Below are positions 8,057-15,855 of a DNA stretch of 64,000 bases, one piece after another. Below the pieces are notes generated by a model, which worked only from the letters and a program-made list of their open reading frames with translations, did not search any database and had not been told where the DNA came from. Position numbers and translations under genes: made by a program. Every line of letters begins with the position of its first letter. Positions within the stretch are counted from its first letter, which is position 1. This stretch comes from Flaviflagellibacter rhizophilus (GTDB lineage Bacteria; Pseudomonadota; Alphaproteobacteria; Rhizobiales; Methylopilaceae), in NCBI RefSeq assembly GCF_033898525.1, contig NZ_JAXAFJ010000002.1:186001-250000 (forward strand), read 5' to 3'.

Positions 8057-8941
8057 ATGACCGACACGTCGCTTCTATCCCCGACCGATCCTGCCGGAGC
8101 TGTCGCACCCAAGCCGGCGATCCCCGTGTCGAACGATGGGTCATCGTCCTCTCCCACGACCATCACCATCAATCGTGCGACGGACCGTCACGAGAAGGTT
8201 TCGATCCGTAATCTCAAGTTCTACTACGGCGAGCACCTGGCGCTGAAGTCGATCAACCTGCCGCTTTACGAGAAGACGGTCACCGCCTTCATCGGCCCGT
8301 CGGGTTGCGGCAAGTCCACGCTGCTGCGCGTGCTGAACCGCATCTACGAGCTCTATCCGAACCAGCGCGCCGAAGGCGAGGTTCTGCTGGACGGTCGCAA
8401 CGTGCTTTCGCCCGACCAGGACCTGAACCTGCTGCGCGCGCGCATCGGCATGGTGTTCCAGAAGCCGACGCCGTTCCCGATGACGATCTTCGAGAACGTG
8501 GCGTTCGGCATCCGCCTCTACGAGAAGCTTTCGAAGGCGGATATGGAGCAGCGGGTGTTCTCGGCTCTCGAGCGCGCCGGCCTCTGGAAAGAGGTCAAGG
8601 ACAAGCTCAACGCCAGCGGACTCAGCCTCTCCGGCGGCCAGCAGCAGCGTCTGTGCATCGCACGTGGCATCGCGGTGAAGCCGGACGTGATCCTGCTCGA
8701 CGAGCCGGCCTCCGCGCTCGATCCGATCTCGACCGGCAAGATCGAGGAACTGATCAACGACCTGCGGTCGGAGTACACGATCTGCATCGTCACGCATAAC
8801 ATGCAGCAGGCGGCCCGCGTCTCCGAGTTCACGGCCTTCATGTATCTCGGCGATGTCATCGAGTTCGACCGCACGGAGAAGATCTTCACCAATCCGAGCG
8901 AGAAGCGGACGCAGGACTACATCACCGGCCGTTTCGGCTGA
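8057..8941 (+). CDS. pstB: phosphate ABC transporter ATP-binding protein
   Basis: 294 residues. After a 45-residue Ser/Pro-rich extension the ABC domain shows Walker A GPSGCGKST, signature LSGGQQQR and Walker B VILLDEPASALDP, plus the H-loop IVTHNMQQAARVSE typical of PstB. It energises phosphate import through PstCA. It is the last gene of the operon: a strong terminator follows 27 bp after the stop, and the next gene is queH, not the phoU or phoB that often follow. Without PhoU alongside, signalling to PhoR must use a copy elsewhere. Confidence 0.97.
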   Translation: MTDTSLLSPTDPAGAVAPKPAIPVSNDGSSSSPTTITINRATDRHEKVSIRNLKFYYGEHLALKSINLPLYEKTVTAFIGPSGCGKSTLLRVLNRIYELYPNQRAEGEVLLDGRNVLSPDQDLNLLRARIGMVFQKPTPFPMTIFENVAFGIRLYEKLSKADMEQRVFSALERAGLWKEVKDKLNASGLSLSGGQQQRLCIARGIAVKPDVILLDEPASALDPISTGKIEELINDLRSEYTICIVTHNMQQAARVSEFTAFMYLGDVIEFDRTEKIFTNPSEKRTQDYITGRFG

Positions 8942-8968
8942 TCGACGTCCTCAGGTCACAGCGTTTTG

Positions 8969-8994
8969 AGGCCCGGCGAAAGTCGGGCCTTTTG
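8969..8994 (+). terminator. rho-independent terminator of pstSCAB
   Basis: AGGCCCGGC and GTCGGGCCT form a 9-bp stem (one G-T) with a GAAA tetraloop, followed by TTT and GCTT. It sits 27 bp after pstB. Confidence 0.85.
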
Positions 8995-9037
8995 CTTGGC
9001 GTTGAGCCGCGTTCCGGCGCCGTGCTATGGCAGGCGG

Positions 9038-9721
9038 ATGAGCGAGACCACATTTCAGCGAGAGATCATCGAGGCACCCGGCGGCGAGAAGCGGGTTCTG
9101 CTTCATTCCTGCTGCGCCCCGTGCTCGGGCGAGGTGATGGAGGCCATGCTGGCCTCGGGGATCGATTACACGATCTTCTTCTACAATCCGAACATCCATC
9201 CCGAGCGGGAATACCTCCTGCGCAAGGATGAGAACGTGCGCTTCGCCGAGAAGCACAACGTGCCGTTCGTGGATGCCGACTACGACAAGGACAATTGGTA
9301 CGCCCGTGCCCGGGGCATGGAGTGGGAGCCGGAGCGGGGCGCCCGATGCACCATGTGCTTCGACATGCGCTTCGAGCGCACAGCGCTCTACGCGCACGAG
9401 CATGGCTTCCCCGTGATCACGTCCTCCCTCGGCATCTCGCGCTGGAAGGACATGAACCAGATCAACGGATCGGGACGGCGCGCGGCGGCACGCTACGAAG
9501 GCATGACCTACTGGGAGTACAACTGGCGCAAGAAGGGCGGCTCCTCGCGCATGATCGAGATCTCCAAGCGCGAGAACTTCTACCAGCAGGAATATTGCGG
9601 CTGCGTCTATTCCCTGCGGGACACCAATGTCTCGCGGCGCGAGCGCGGGCGCGACCCGATCAAGCTCGGGGTGCTCTATTACGGGCAGGCCGAAACGGAC
9701 GATGCGCCGGAGCAGGGCTGA
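9038..9721 (+). CDS. queH: epoxyqueuosine reductase QueH
   Basis: 227 residues of the QueH (former DUF208) family, the non-cobalamin enzyme that reduces epoxyqueuosine to queuosine in tRNA. The metal and Fe-S cysteines are visible: HSCCAPCS (Cys25, 26, 29), CTMCFDMR and EYCGCVYS. The NPNIHP and YDKDNWY segments are also family-typical. The ATG at 9038 was chosen because family similarity begins a few residues later and upstream codons cross the pst terminator. It lies about 7 kb from queA-tgt and supplies the last step of the same pathway. It converges on the YeiH gene with a 6-bp gap. Confidence 0.95.
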   Translation: MSETTFQREIIEAPGGEKRVLLHSCCAPCSGEVMEAMLASGIDYTIFFYNPNIHPEREYLLRKDENVRFAEKHNVPFVDADYDKDNWYARARGMEWEPERGARCTMCFDMRFERTALYAHEHGFPVITSSLGISRWKDMNQINGSGRRAAARYEGMTYWEYNWRKKGGSSRMIEISKRENFYQQEYCGCVYSLRDTNVSRRERGRDPIKLGVLYYGQAETDDAPEQG

Positions 9722-9727
9722 GGGGCT

Positions 9728-10762
9728 TCACGCAACGCCCAGCAGGCGGATCAGTCCGTAGCTGAACACGCCAAGTGCCGCGAGCGAGAGGCTTGCGGCC
9801 AGGAACACCCGCCGTCCGACGCGCGCCAGCACCCGCAGGTCAGCGCTGAGGCCGAGAGCCGCCATCGAGATGACCGTCAGCCACTCGGTGATTGCCGCCA
9901 GCGCGGGCAGTACCGGCCCCGGGATCAAGCCCGCGCCTCGTGCGGCCACCATCGCCACGAAGCCGATGATGAACCACGGCAGCATCACCGCGGCCGAAGG
10001 CCGTCTTCCTCCTGATCCTTCTGCGAACCACAGGCTGATCGCCACGATGACCGGCCCCAGCATCAGCACGCGCAGCAGTTTGACCACGGTGCCGACCTGC
10101 AGGCTCAGTTGCGACACCGGGGCAGTGGCGGCCAGAACTTGCGGCACGGCATAGACCGTCAGGCCTGCGAAGATGCCGTACTGGTTCGCGGAATAGCCGA
10201 TGAGGCCGGGCAGGGACGGCAGGAACAGGACGGCGGCGATCCCCAGAACTGCGGTGAAGGTGATGGATGCGGCCACGTCGCGCGCCGGCGCGCGGATCAC
10301 AGGTGCCACGGCTGCGATGGCAGAGTTGCCGCAGATCGAGTTTCCGACGGCAATGAGCAGTGCCAACGGCTTGTCGAGGCCGGCCATGCGGCCGAGCAGG
10401 TAGCTGGTGGGGACCGACAACGCGACGACGGCCGCGATGCCGAGGAGCAAAGCGGGCCCGGCTGCCATCACCGCAGCCGGATCGATCAACGAGCCCAGCA
10501 GAACGACTGCGATCTCCAGCAGCGTCTTGGAAGAGAAGCAGATGCCCGCTCTGGTGGACGCCTGCAGTGGCAAGGTGCTGCGGACGGCCAGCCCGAAGAC
10601 GATCGCGAGCGGCACGGCATCCAGCACCGGGTGCCCCAGCAGCCGGACTTCAACCCAGGACGCGGCGCGCGCCGCCAGCGCCACGCCGACGCACAACATC
10701 AGTCCCGGTAAAAGGCCGCTCCACGACGTGGGGCGGCGGCTTGGCTCCAAATCCACTATCAT
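9728..10762 (-). CDS. YeiH/UPF0324-family putative sulfate exporter
   Basis: 344 residues with about ten hydrophobic helices. The family blocks are FGLAVRS, GICFSSKTLLEIAVVLLG and VGNSICGNSAIAAVAPVI (the conserved GNSICGNSA motif). Family members are inner-membrane carriers linked to sulfonate or sulfite metabolism, usually beside a LysR regulator; the transported substrate here is not shown by sequence. It is divergent from the LysR gene with 73 bp between the starts, the common YeiH-YeiE type arrangement, so it is probably that regulator's target. Confidence 0.9.
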   Translation of the reverse strand: MIVDLEPSRRPTSWSGLLPGLMLCVGVALAARAASWVEVRLLGHPVLDAVPLAIVFGLAVRSTLPLQASTRAGICFSSKTLLEIAVVLLGSLIDPAAVMAAGPALLLGIAAVVALSVPTSYLLGRMAGLDKPLALLIAVGNSICGNSAIAAVAPVIRAPARDVAASITFTAVLGIAAVLFLPSLPGLIGYSANQYGIFAGLTVYAVPQVLAATAPVSQLSLQVGTVVKLLRVLMLGPVIVAISLWFAEGSGGRRPSAAVMLPWFIIGFVAMVAARGAGLIPGPVLPALAAITEWLTVISMAALGLSADLRVLARVGRRVFLAASLSLAALGVFSYGLIRLLGVA

Positions 10763-10835
10763 TCCGGCAGGATGGCAGGCGTCGCTGTTAGGTCTATCGC
10801 GACTTTCCCGATGTTCTGTGCACTATTATCGAACG

Positions 10836-11747
10836 ATGACCCTGGAGCAGCTCAAGATCTTTGTGGCCGTCGCGAAGCGGGAGCACCTCACCCGCGCTGC
10901 GGAGGGGCTCAACCTGACGCCGTCGGCGGTCAGTTCCTCCATCCGTGCGTTGGAGGAGCGGTACGGACTCTGCCTGTTCCACAGGGTAGGGCGGCGCATC
11001 GAACTAACCGAGGAAGGACGCATGTTCCTTCCGCATGCGCGTGACGTCCTGGCTTCGGCGCAGGATGCGGAACGGGCGTTGAAGGAGACCGGCGGGCTGA
11101 TCCGCGGGCGTATCGGCGTGTCGGCAAGCCAAACGATCGCCGGGTACTGGCTGCCCCCGTTTCTCGCGAGATTCCGCGAAACCTATCCCGGCTTGGAGAC
11201 GAACCTGCTGGTGGGCAACACCGCTGATACGGTTGGCGACGTTTTCCATGGCCGGGCCAATATCGGCTTCGCTGAGGGCGAGGTTGAGCACCCCGACCTG
11301 ACGGTTCGAGCCGTGGCGACCGACCAACTCATAGTGGTTGTGCCCGTGCGGCATGCCTGGGCCGACGGGCGGCACCTATCCCCGACGGAGATTCGGAATG
11401 GTGACTGGATCTTGCGGGAGCAAGGCTCCGGCACCCGGGCGCTCTTCGAGAAGGCGCTGGCGGCTCAGGACATCGCGGCCGGCGACCTGAAGGTCCTGCT
11501 GGCGCTTCCCTCGAACGAGGCCGTGCGCTCGGCGGTTCTTTCCGGGGAGTATGCCACCGTCATGTCGGAAGCAGTGGCCGCACCGGATCTTGCCACCGGC
11601 CGGCTGGTGAAGGTCGGCATGGATCTGCCGCCGCGCCATTTCTGGCTGCTGCGGCACCGAGAGCGCTACCGGACCAAGGCATCCGCCGCTTTGGAGGCCT
11701 TGGTCACGGCAAGAACTAGCCCAGAAACTCCAGCACAGCCCCGGTGA
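10836..11747 (+). CDS. LysR-family transcriptional regulator (YeiE-like context)
   Basis: 303 residues. The N-terminal winged helix starts MTLEQLKIFVAVAKREHLTRAAE and includes LTPSAVSSSIRALEE, the recognition helix. The effector domain (about 90-290) includes GNTADTV and ILREQGSGTR, typical of CysB/YeiE-like members. The ATG at 10836 starts directly at the first helix. It is divergent from the YeiH gene and probably autoregulates and controls it through the 73-bp shared region; I could not assign an operator with certainty. Its 3' end overlaps the convergent hydrolase gene by 32 bp. Confidence 0.93.
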   Translation: MTLEQLKIFVAVAKREHLTRAAEGLNLTPSAVSSSIRALEERYGLCLFHRVGRRIELTEEGRMFLPHARDVLASAQDAERALKETGGLIRGRIGVSASQTIAGYWLPPFLARFRETYPGLETNLLVGNTADTVGDVFHGRANIGFAEGEVEHPDLTVRAVATDQLIVVVPVRHAWADGRHLSPTEIRNGDWILREQGSGTRALFEKALAAQDIAAGDLKVLLALPSNEAVRSAVLSGEYATVMSEAVAAPDLATGRLVKVGMDLPPRHFWLLRHRERYRTKASAALEALVTARTSPETPAQPR

Positions 11748-12492
11748 AAGCCTCGGCCTGCTCGACATTGATGATGTGCGAGCCGCGAAGGATGAGGCCG
11801 CTCGAATTCGGCACCCGGCCCACGATGAGGGCAGCCTCGTTCGGCGACGTGTTTTGGTCGTTCGAGCCCACGATGACGAGGGTCGGCGAGGTGACGGCGC
11901 GGATGCTCTCGCGCTGGTCCATGTCGCGCATCGCGGACGAACAGCCGATGAAGCCGTCGAGGGTGGTCTGCACGAACTGCGCACGGATGGCATCCACGGC
12001 TCCGGCGTTCGCCGTCAGGAACTCCTTGGTGAACCACATGCCCATGGTCGGGTTCGCCAGAGGCTCGATGCCGCGGTTCTGCGCCGTCTTGATGCGGCCG
12101 TTCCAGACCTCAGGCGGACCCATGAACACGCCCGCGCTGGCCACCACGAGCCGTTGGATGCGCTCCGGCGCGGTCGACGCGATCCGCAGGCCCACCATGC
12201 CGCCGATGGAGAGGCCCACCCAATGCGCGCTCTCCACGCCGGCCGCATCCATTACGGCGATGGAATCCCCTGCGAGCTCGTCGATGGTGTAGGGCGCTGC
12301 CGGTGAATTGGACTGGCCGTGGCCGCGGCGGTCATATCGCACGACCCGGAACCGCTCCGTCAGGGCAGCCAACTGCGGCTGCCACATTCCGTGCGTCGTC
12401 CCCATCGAGTTCGACAGCACCAGTGCCGGCGCATCGGCGGGTCCGTCCACAGTGTAGAAGAGGCGGACGCCGTTGTTGTCTGCGAAAGCCAT
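11716..12492 (-). CDS. alpha/beta hydrolase, 3-oxoadipate enol-lactonase-like
   Basis: 258 residues with the complete alpha/beta-hydrolase set: oxyanion region LSNSMGTTHGMW, nucleophile elbow GLSIGG (Ser95), Asp in VIVGSNDQNT and His in GSHIINVEQ. Best family likeness is PcaD-type lactonases. However, no other protocatechuate genes are present, and it lies 9 bp after thiY in the same orientation. A role linked to the imported thiamin precursor is therefore as plausible as lactone hydrolysis; sequence alone does not decide. Its 3' end overlaps the end of the LysR gene by 32 bp. Confidence 0.88.
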   Translation of the reverse strand: MAFADNNGVRLFYTVDGPADAPALVLSNSMGTTHGMWQPQLAALTERFRVVRYDRRGHGQSNSPAAPYTIDELAGDSIAVMDAAGVESAHWVGLSIGGMVGLRIASTAPERIQRLVVASAGVFMGPPEVWNGRIKTAQNRGIEPLANPTMGMWFTKEFLTANAGAVDAIRAQFVQTTLDGFIGCSSAMRDMDQRESIRAVTSPTLVIVGSNDQNTSPNEAALIVGRVPNSSGLILRGSHIINVEQAEAFTGAVLEFLG

Positions 12493-12501
12493 TTGTGTGC
12501 C

Positions 12502-13437
12502 TCAGCGAATTTCGACGGCGAAGCTGTCGAGGGCCGGTGCGGCCGTGATGAGGCCGCGCTCCTTCATGAACGCGCCGAAGCCCTCATAGCGCGCGCGATC
12601 CAGGAGGCCCGGCTGCTTGGCGAAGCGCGGTAGGGTGGCGGCCCATGCGGCGGTGTTCAGCTCGTCGTCCAGCTTGGGATAGGCCTTGGTGAAGGCTTTC
12701 CAGCTTTCTTCGGGATGGTTCAGCAGTTGCACCGTCGCTTCCTGCCCGGCAGCGAGGAAGCGCTTCAGCCGGTCGTCGCCGAGGCTGTCCTTGTGCGCGA
12801 CGTAGATCAACTCGTCATAGAGCGGCACGCCGTGTTCCTCGGGGAAGAAGACAGTGCTGGTCCCGCCGGCGATCTTCACCTGCGTAGGCTCGAAATTTCG
12901 GAAGGCGCCGATCACGCCATCCACCTGCTTGGCCATCAGGGCTTGCGTCAAAGCGAAGTTGACGTTGACCATCTCGACGTCCTTCGCGGAGAGGCCGGCG
13001 TTCTCGAGCATCACGCCCATCAGCGCGTCCTCGAAGCCGGAGATGGAATAGCCGACCTTCTTGCCCTTTAGGTCGGCGATCGATTTCACCGGACCGTCCT
13101 TCAGGACCAGCAGCGAGTTCAGCGGCGTGTCCACCAGCGTGCCGAAGCGCACGACGGGCACGCCTTCCTGCACCTGGAGATAGAGGTTCGGCTGATAGGT
13201 CACGGCCACGTCCGCCTGCTTGGCGCCGACGAGCCGAGGCGGCGCGTTGGGATCGGCAGGTTCGACCAGTTCGACATCCAGGCCGTGCTTCTCGAACAGG
13301 CCGTTCTGCTTGGCGATGACGAGAGGCGCATGATCCGGGTTCACGAACCAGTCCAGCAGCACCGTCAGCTTGTCGGCGGCTGCGGCGGGGCTGAGCGAGA
13401 GGCCGAGGGCGACCAAGGCGGCGGCAAGACGCTTCAT
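12502..13437 (-). CDS. thiY: ABC transporter substrate-binding protein, ThiY/NMT1-like
   Basis: 311 residues with a Sec signal peptide ending SPAAAA near residue 21. The mature start LTVLLDWFVNPDHAPLVIAK is characteristic of ThiY-type proteins that bind pyrimidine precursors of thiamin (formylaminopyrimidine/HMP). The NMT1-like fold is supported by GYSISGFEDALMGVML. Riboflavin-binding RibY proteins are close relatives and remain an alternative. It is the second gene of thiX-thiY-hydrolase. No ATPase (thiZ) gene is in the operon, so the ATPase must be borrowed or encoded elsewhere. Confidence 0.82.
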   Translation of the reverse strand: MKRLAAALVALGLSLSPAAAADKLTVLLDWFVNPDHAPLVIAKQNGLFEKHGLDVELVEPADPNAPPRLVGAKQADVAVTYQPNLYLQVQEGVPVVRFGTLVDTPLNSLLVLKDGPVKSIADLKGKKVGYSISGFEDALMGVMLENAGLSAKDVEMVNVNFALTQALMAKQVDGVIGAFRNFEPTQVKIAGGTSTVFFPEEHGVPLYDELIYVAHKDSLGDDRLKRFLAAGQEATVQLLNHPEESWKAFTKAYPKLDDELNTAAWAATLPRFAKQPGLLDRARYEGFGAFMKERGLITAAPALDSFAVEIR

Positions 13438-13461
13438 CGGGAGAACCTCATTGCGCGCGCC

Positions 13462-14238
13462 TCAGGAGGGGCGGCGATCATCGGACCAGGGGATCAGACG
13501 GGCGAGCGCCGCGTCCAGGGTGAACCAGAGAACGGCTGCGACCAAGCCGAGGATCAGGAGGGCCGCGAACAGCACATCCGTCTGCGCGCGGGCATTGGCA
13601 TTCAGCATCACATAGCCAAGACCCGATGACGCGCCAACCCATTCGCCCACCACGGCCCCGATGGGTGCCGCGGCAATGGCGACGCGCAAGCCCGAGGCAA
13701 GCGAGGGCAGGGCGGACGGTACCTTCAGCAGGCGCAGGGTCTGTAAGCGCGAGGCACCGTGCAGGCGTGCGAGATCCAGCAGCCCGGGATCGGTGCGCCG
13801 CAGGCCGTCCTGAAAGGCTGAGGTGATGGGAAAGAAGATAATGATCGTCGTCATCACGATCTTGGACGCCAGTCCGTAGCCGAACCAGACCACGAGCAGG
13901 GGAGCGATGGCGAAGACCGGCAGCACCTGCGACAGCACCAGAAGGGGCAGCAGCCAGCGGCGCATGGTCTCCGACGACGCCACCAGCAGGGCAGCCGAGA
14001 CGCCCAGCACAGTGCCCGCGAAGAGTCCAAGCAGGATCTCCTGTAGCGTCACCAGGGCATTGTCGAAGAGGTAGACGTGGTTCTTCAGGATGGCCGCGAA
14101 GACGCGTTCCGGGCCGGGAAGGATGAATGGCGGCGGACCGAACAGCTTTATGCCAGCCCACCACGCAGACAGCAGCACCGCCGCCGTAACGATGGCGCGC
14201 AGGACGGAGGCGGCTGGGGCGGGAAGACGAAGATTCAT
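13462..14238 (-). CDS. thiX: ABC transporter permease, ThiX-like
   Basis: 258 residues, six predicted helices, of the SsuC/TauC/ThiX permease family. The family start PPFILPGPERVFAAI and the EAA coupling loop GASRLQTLRLLKVPSALPSL are present. The ATG at 14238 follows AAGGAAG. It is the first gene of a minus-strand operon with thiY (24-bp gap) and the hydrolase. The coupling loop is intact, so a partner ATPase is expected although none is adjacent. I looked for a thiamin pyrophosphate riboswitch upstream (14239-14371) and did not find its conserved CTGAGA core. Confidence 0.82.
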   Translation of the reverse strand: MNLRLPAPAASVLRAIVTAAVLLSAWWAGIKLFGPPPFILPGPERVFAAILKNHVYLFDNALVTLQEILLGLFAGTVLGVSAALLVASSETMRRWLLPLLVLSQVLPVFAIAPLLVVWFGYGLASKIVMTTIIIFFPITSAFQDGLRRTDPGLLDLARLHGASRLQTLRLLKVPSALPSLASGLRVAIAAAPIGAVVGEWVGASSGLGYVMLNANARAQTDVLFAALLILGLVAAVLWFTLDAALARLIPWSDDRRPS

Positions 14239-14371
14239 GTGGACCGGCCTCTTCCTTAGAGGCGGCGCGGACCCGGTTCAACGTGATAGGGCATCGCACC
14301 CGATGACCGGACCGGGAAAAGCCCTTATGAGAGGCGACCCGGCGACGCAGCCGGAAACCGGGACCAGACAC

Positions 14372-15721
14372 ATGGCACAGAGAACCTGTCTCACAATCGT
14401 GCTCGCGGCCGGCGAAGGGACGCGCATGCGTTCCAGCCTGCCCAAGGTGCTGCACCGCGCGGCGGGCCGCACGCTTCTGGGTCACGCGCTCGCATCGGCG
14501 GAAGGCGCCGGCGCCGAAAGGCTGGCCGTGATTGTCGGACCGGGGCGCGAGGACGTGGCGGCCGAGGCGCAGGCGGCTCGCCCGGATGCGCAGGTTTTCA
14601 CCCAGACGGAGCGTCTCGGCACGGCGCATGCGGTGCTGGCGGCGCGTGAGGCTCTGGGGAGCCCGGCCGACGATGTCCTGATCCTGTTCGCCGATACGCC
14701 CCTGATCCGTTCCTCCACGCTGTCGCGGATGCGGGACGAACTCGCAGCCCGCGCGGACATTGCGGTGCTGGGCTTCCGGGCCGCGGATCCCACCGGATAT
14801 GGCCGGCTCATCGTGCAGAACGGCAGCCTTGCCGCCATTCGCGAGGAAAAGGATGCGAGCGCCGACGAGCGCGCGATCGACCTCTGCAATGCCGGGCTGA
14901 TGGCCATGGCCGGCAAGCACGCGCTTTCGTTGCTGGACGAGGTCGGCAACGCCAATGCCAAGGGCGAGTACTACCTTACGGACGTGGTGGAGATCGCCCG
15001 TGCGCGCGGTCTCAAGGCCGTTGTGCTCGAGGCTCCGGAGGCCGAGGTGCAGGGCGTCAACACGCGCGCGCAGCTGGCATCCGCCGAAGCCGCCTTCCAG
15101 CAGCGCCTCCGGGCTGCGGCGCTGGAGGCCGGGGTAACGCTGATCGCTCCGGAGACGGTGTTCTTCTCCTCGGATACGGTGCTGCAGCCCGACGTGCTGG
15201 TGGAGCCGAACGTGGTGTTCGGACCCGGGGTGCATGTGGAAAGCGGTGCCGTCATCCACGCATTCAGCCATCTTGAGGGCGCACACGTGGGCTCGGGCGT
15301 CTCCATCGGTCCGTTCGCGCGGCTCCGGCCAGGCGCGTCGCTCGCCGAAGGCGTGCGCATCGGCAACTTCGTGGAGATCAAGAACGCCGTGCTCGATGCC
15401 GGCGTGAAGGTGAACCACCTCGCTTATGTGGGCGACAGTCATGTCGGCGAGAACGCCAATATCGGCGCCGGCGCCATCACCTGCAATTACGACGGCGTGA
15501 ACAAGCACCGCACCGAGATCGGCGCGGGCGCCTTCATCGGCGTCAATTCCGCGCTGGTGGCGCCGGTCACGATAGGCGAGGGTGCCTATGTCGCGACCGG
15601 CAGCATCATCACCGAGAACGTGCCGGCGGATGCCCTGGCCGTGGCTCGCAGCCGCCAGACGGTGAAGCCGGGCTGGGCCGAAGAGCGCCGGAAAACCGTG
15701 ACGAAGACGAAGCGGGACTGA
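14372..15721 (+). CDS. glmU: bifunctional GlcNAc-1-P uridyltransferase / GlcN-1-P acetyltransferase
   Basis: 449 residues. The N-terminal nucleotidyltransferase (1-230) shows LAAGEGTRMRSSLPKVLH and TERLGTAHAVL. The C-terminal left-handed beta-helix (about 250-430) shows repeating hexapeptides and the acetyl-CoA/active-site segment VNHLAYVGDSHVGE plus NIGAGAITCNYDG. It makes UDP-GlcNAc for peptidoglycan and lipid A. The ATG at 14372 begins the family domain directly. It is followed in the same direction by glmS, the enzyme two steps earlier; the 134-bp gap is AT-richer and could carry a glmS promoter. Confidence 0.98.
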   Translation: MAQRTCLTIVLAAGEGTRMRSSLPKVLHRAAGRTLLGHALASAEGAGAERLAVIVGPGREDVAAEAQAARPDAQVFTQTERLGTAHAVLAAREALGSPADDVLILFADTPLIRSSTLSRMRDELAARADIAVLGFRAADPTGYGRLIVQNGSLAAIREEKDASADERAIDLCNAGLMAMAGKHALSLLDEVGNANAKGEYYLTDVVEIARARGLKAVVLEAPEAEVQGVNTRAQLASAEAAFQQRLRAAALEAGVTLIAPETVFFSSDTVLQPDVLVEPNVVFGPGVHVESGAVIHAFSHLEGAHVGSGVSIGPFARLRPGASLAEGVRIGNFVEIKNAVLDAGVKVNHLAYVGDSHVGENANIGAGAITCNYDGVNKHRTEIGAGAFIGVNSALVAPVTIGEGAYVATGSIITENVPADALAVARSRQTVKPGWAEERRKTVTKTKRD

Positions 15722-15855
15722 TGTCTGCCTCAGGATGAGGTCGTGCTGGATCAGCGATCGGCCGAAATCCGGGCGGTCATATTCGGACAAAGTTTGTTAT
15801 TTTGCGCAAAGCTGGCCTTCGGCTTAGACACTCTGCCGGCCGGAGAACAATCTGT

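Noticed and set aside
14239..14371. Possible thiamin pyrophosphate riboswitch upstream of thiX (a TGAACC-like segment is present)
   Set aside because: The conserved CTGAGA core and the paired helices of the element could not be found; the match is one short fragment.
13478..15790. 770-codon antisense frame across glmU and thiX
   Set aside because: It covers two well-supported genes and shows no domain; a shadow of GC-rich coding.
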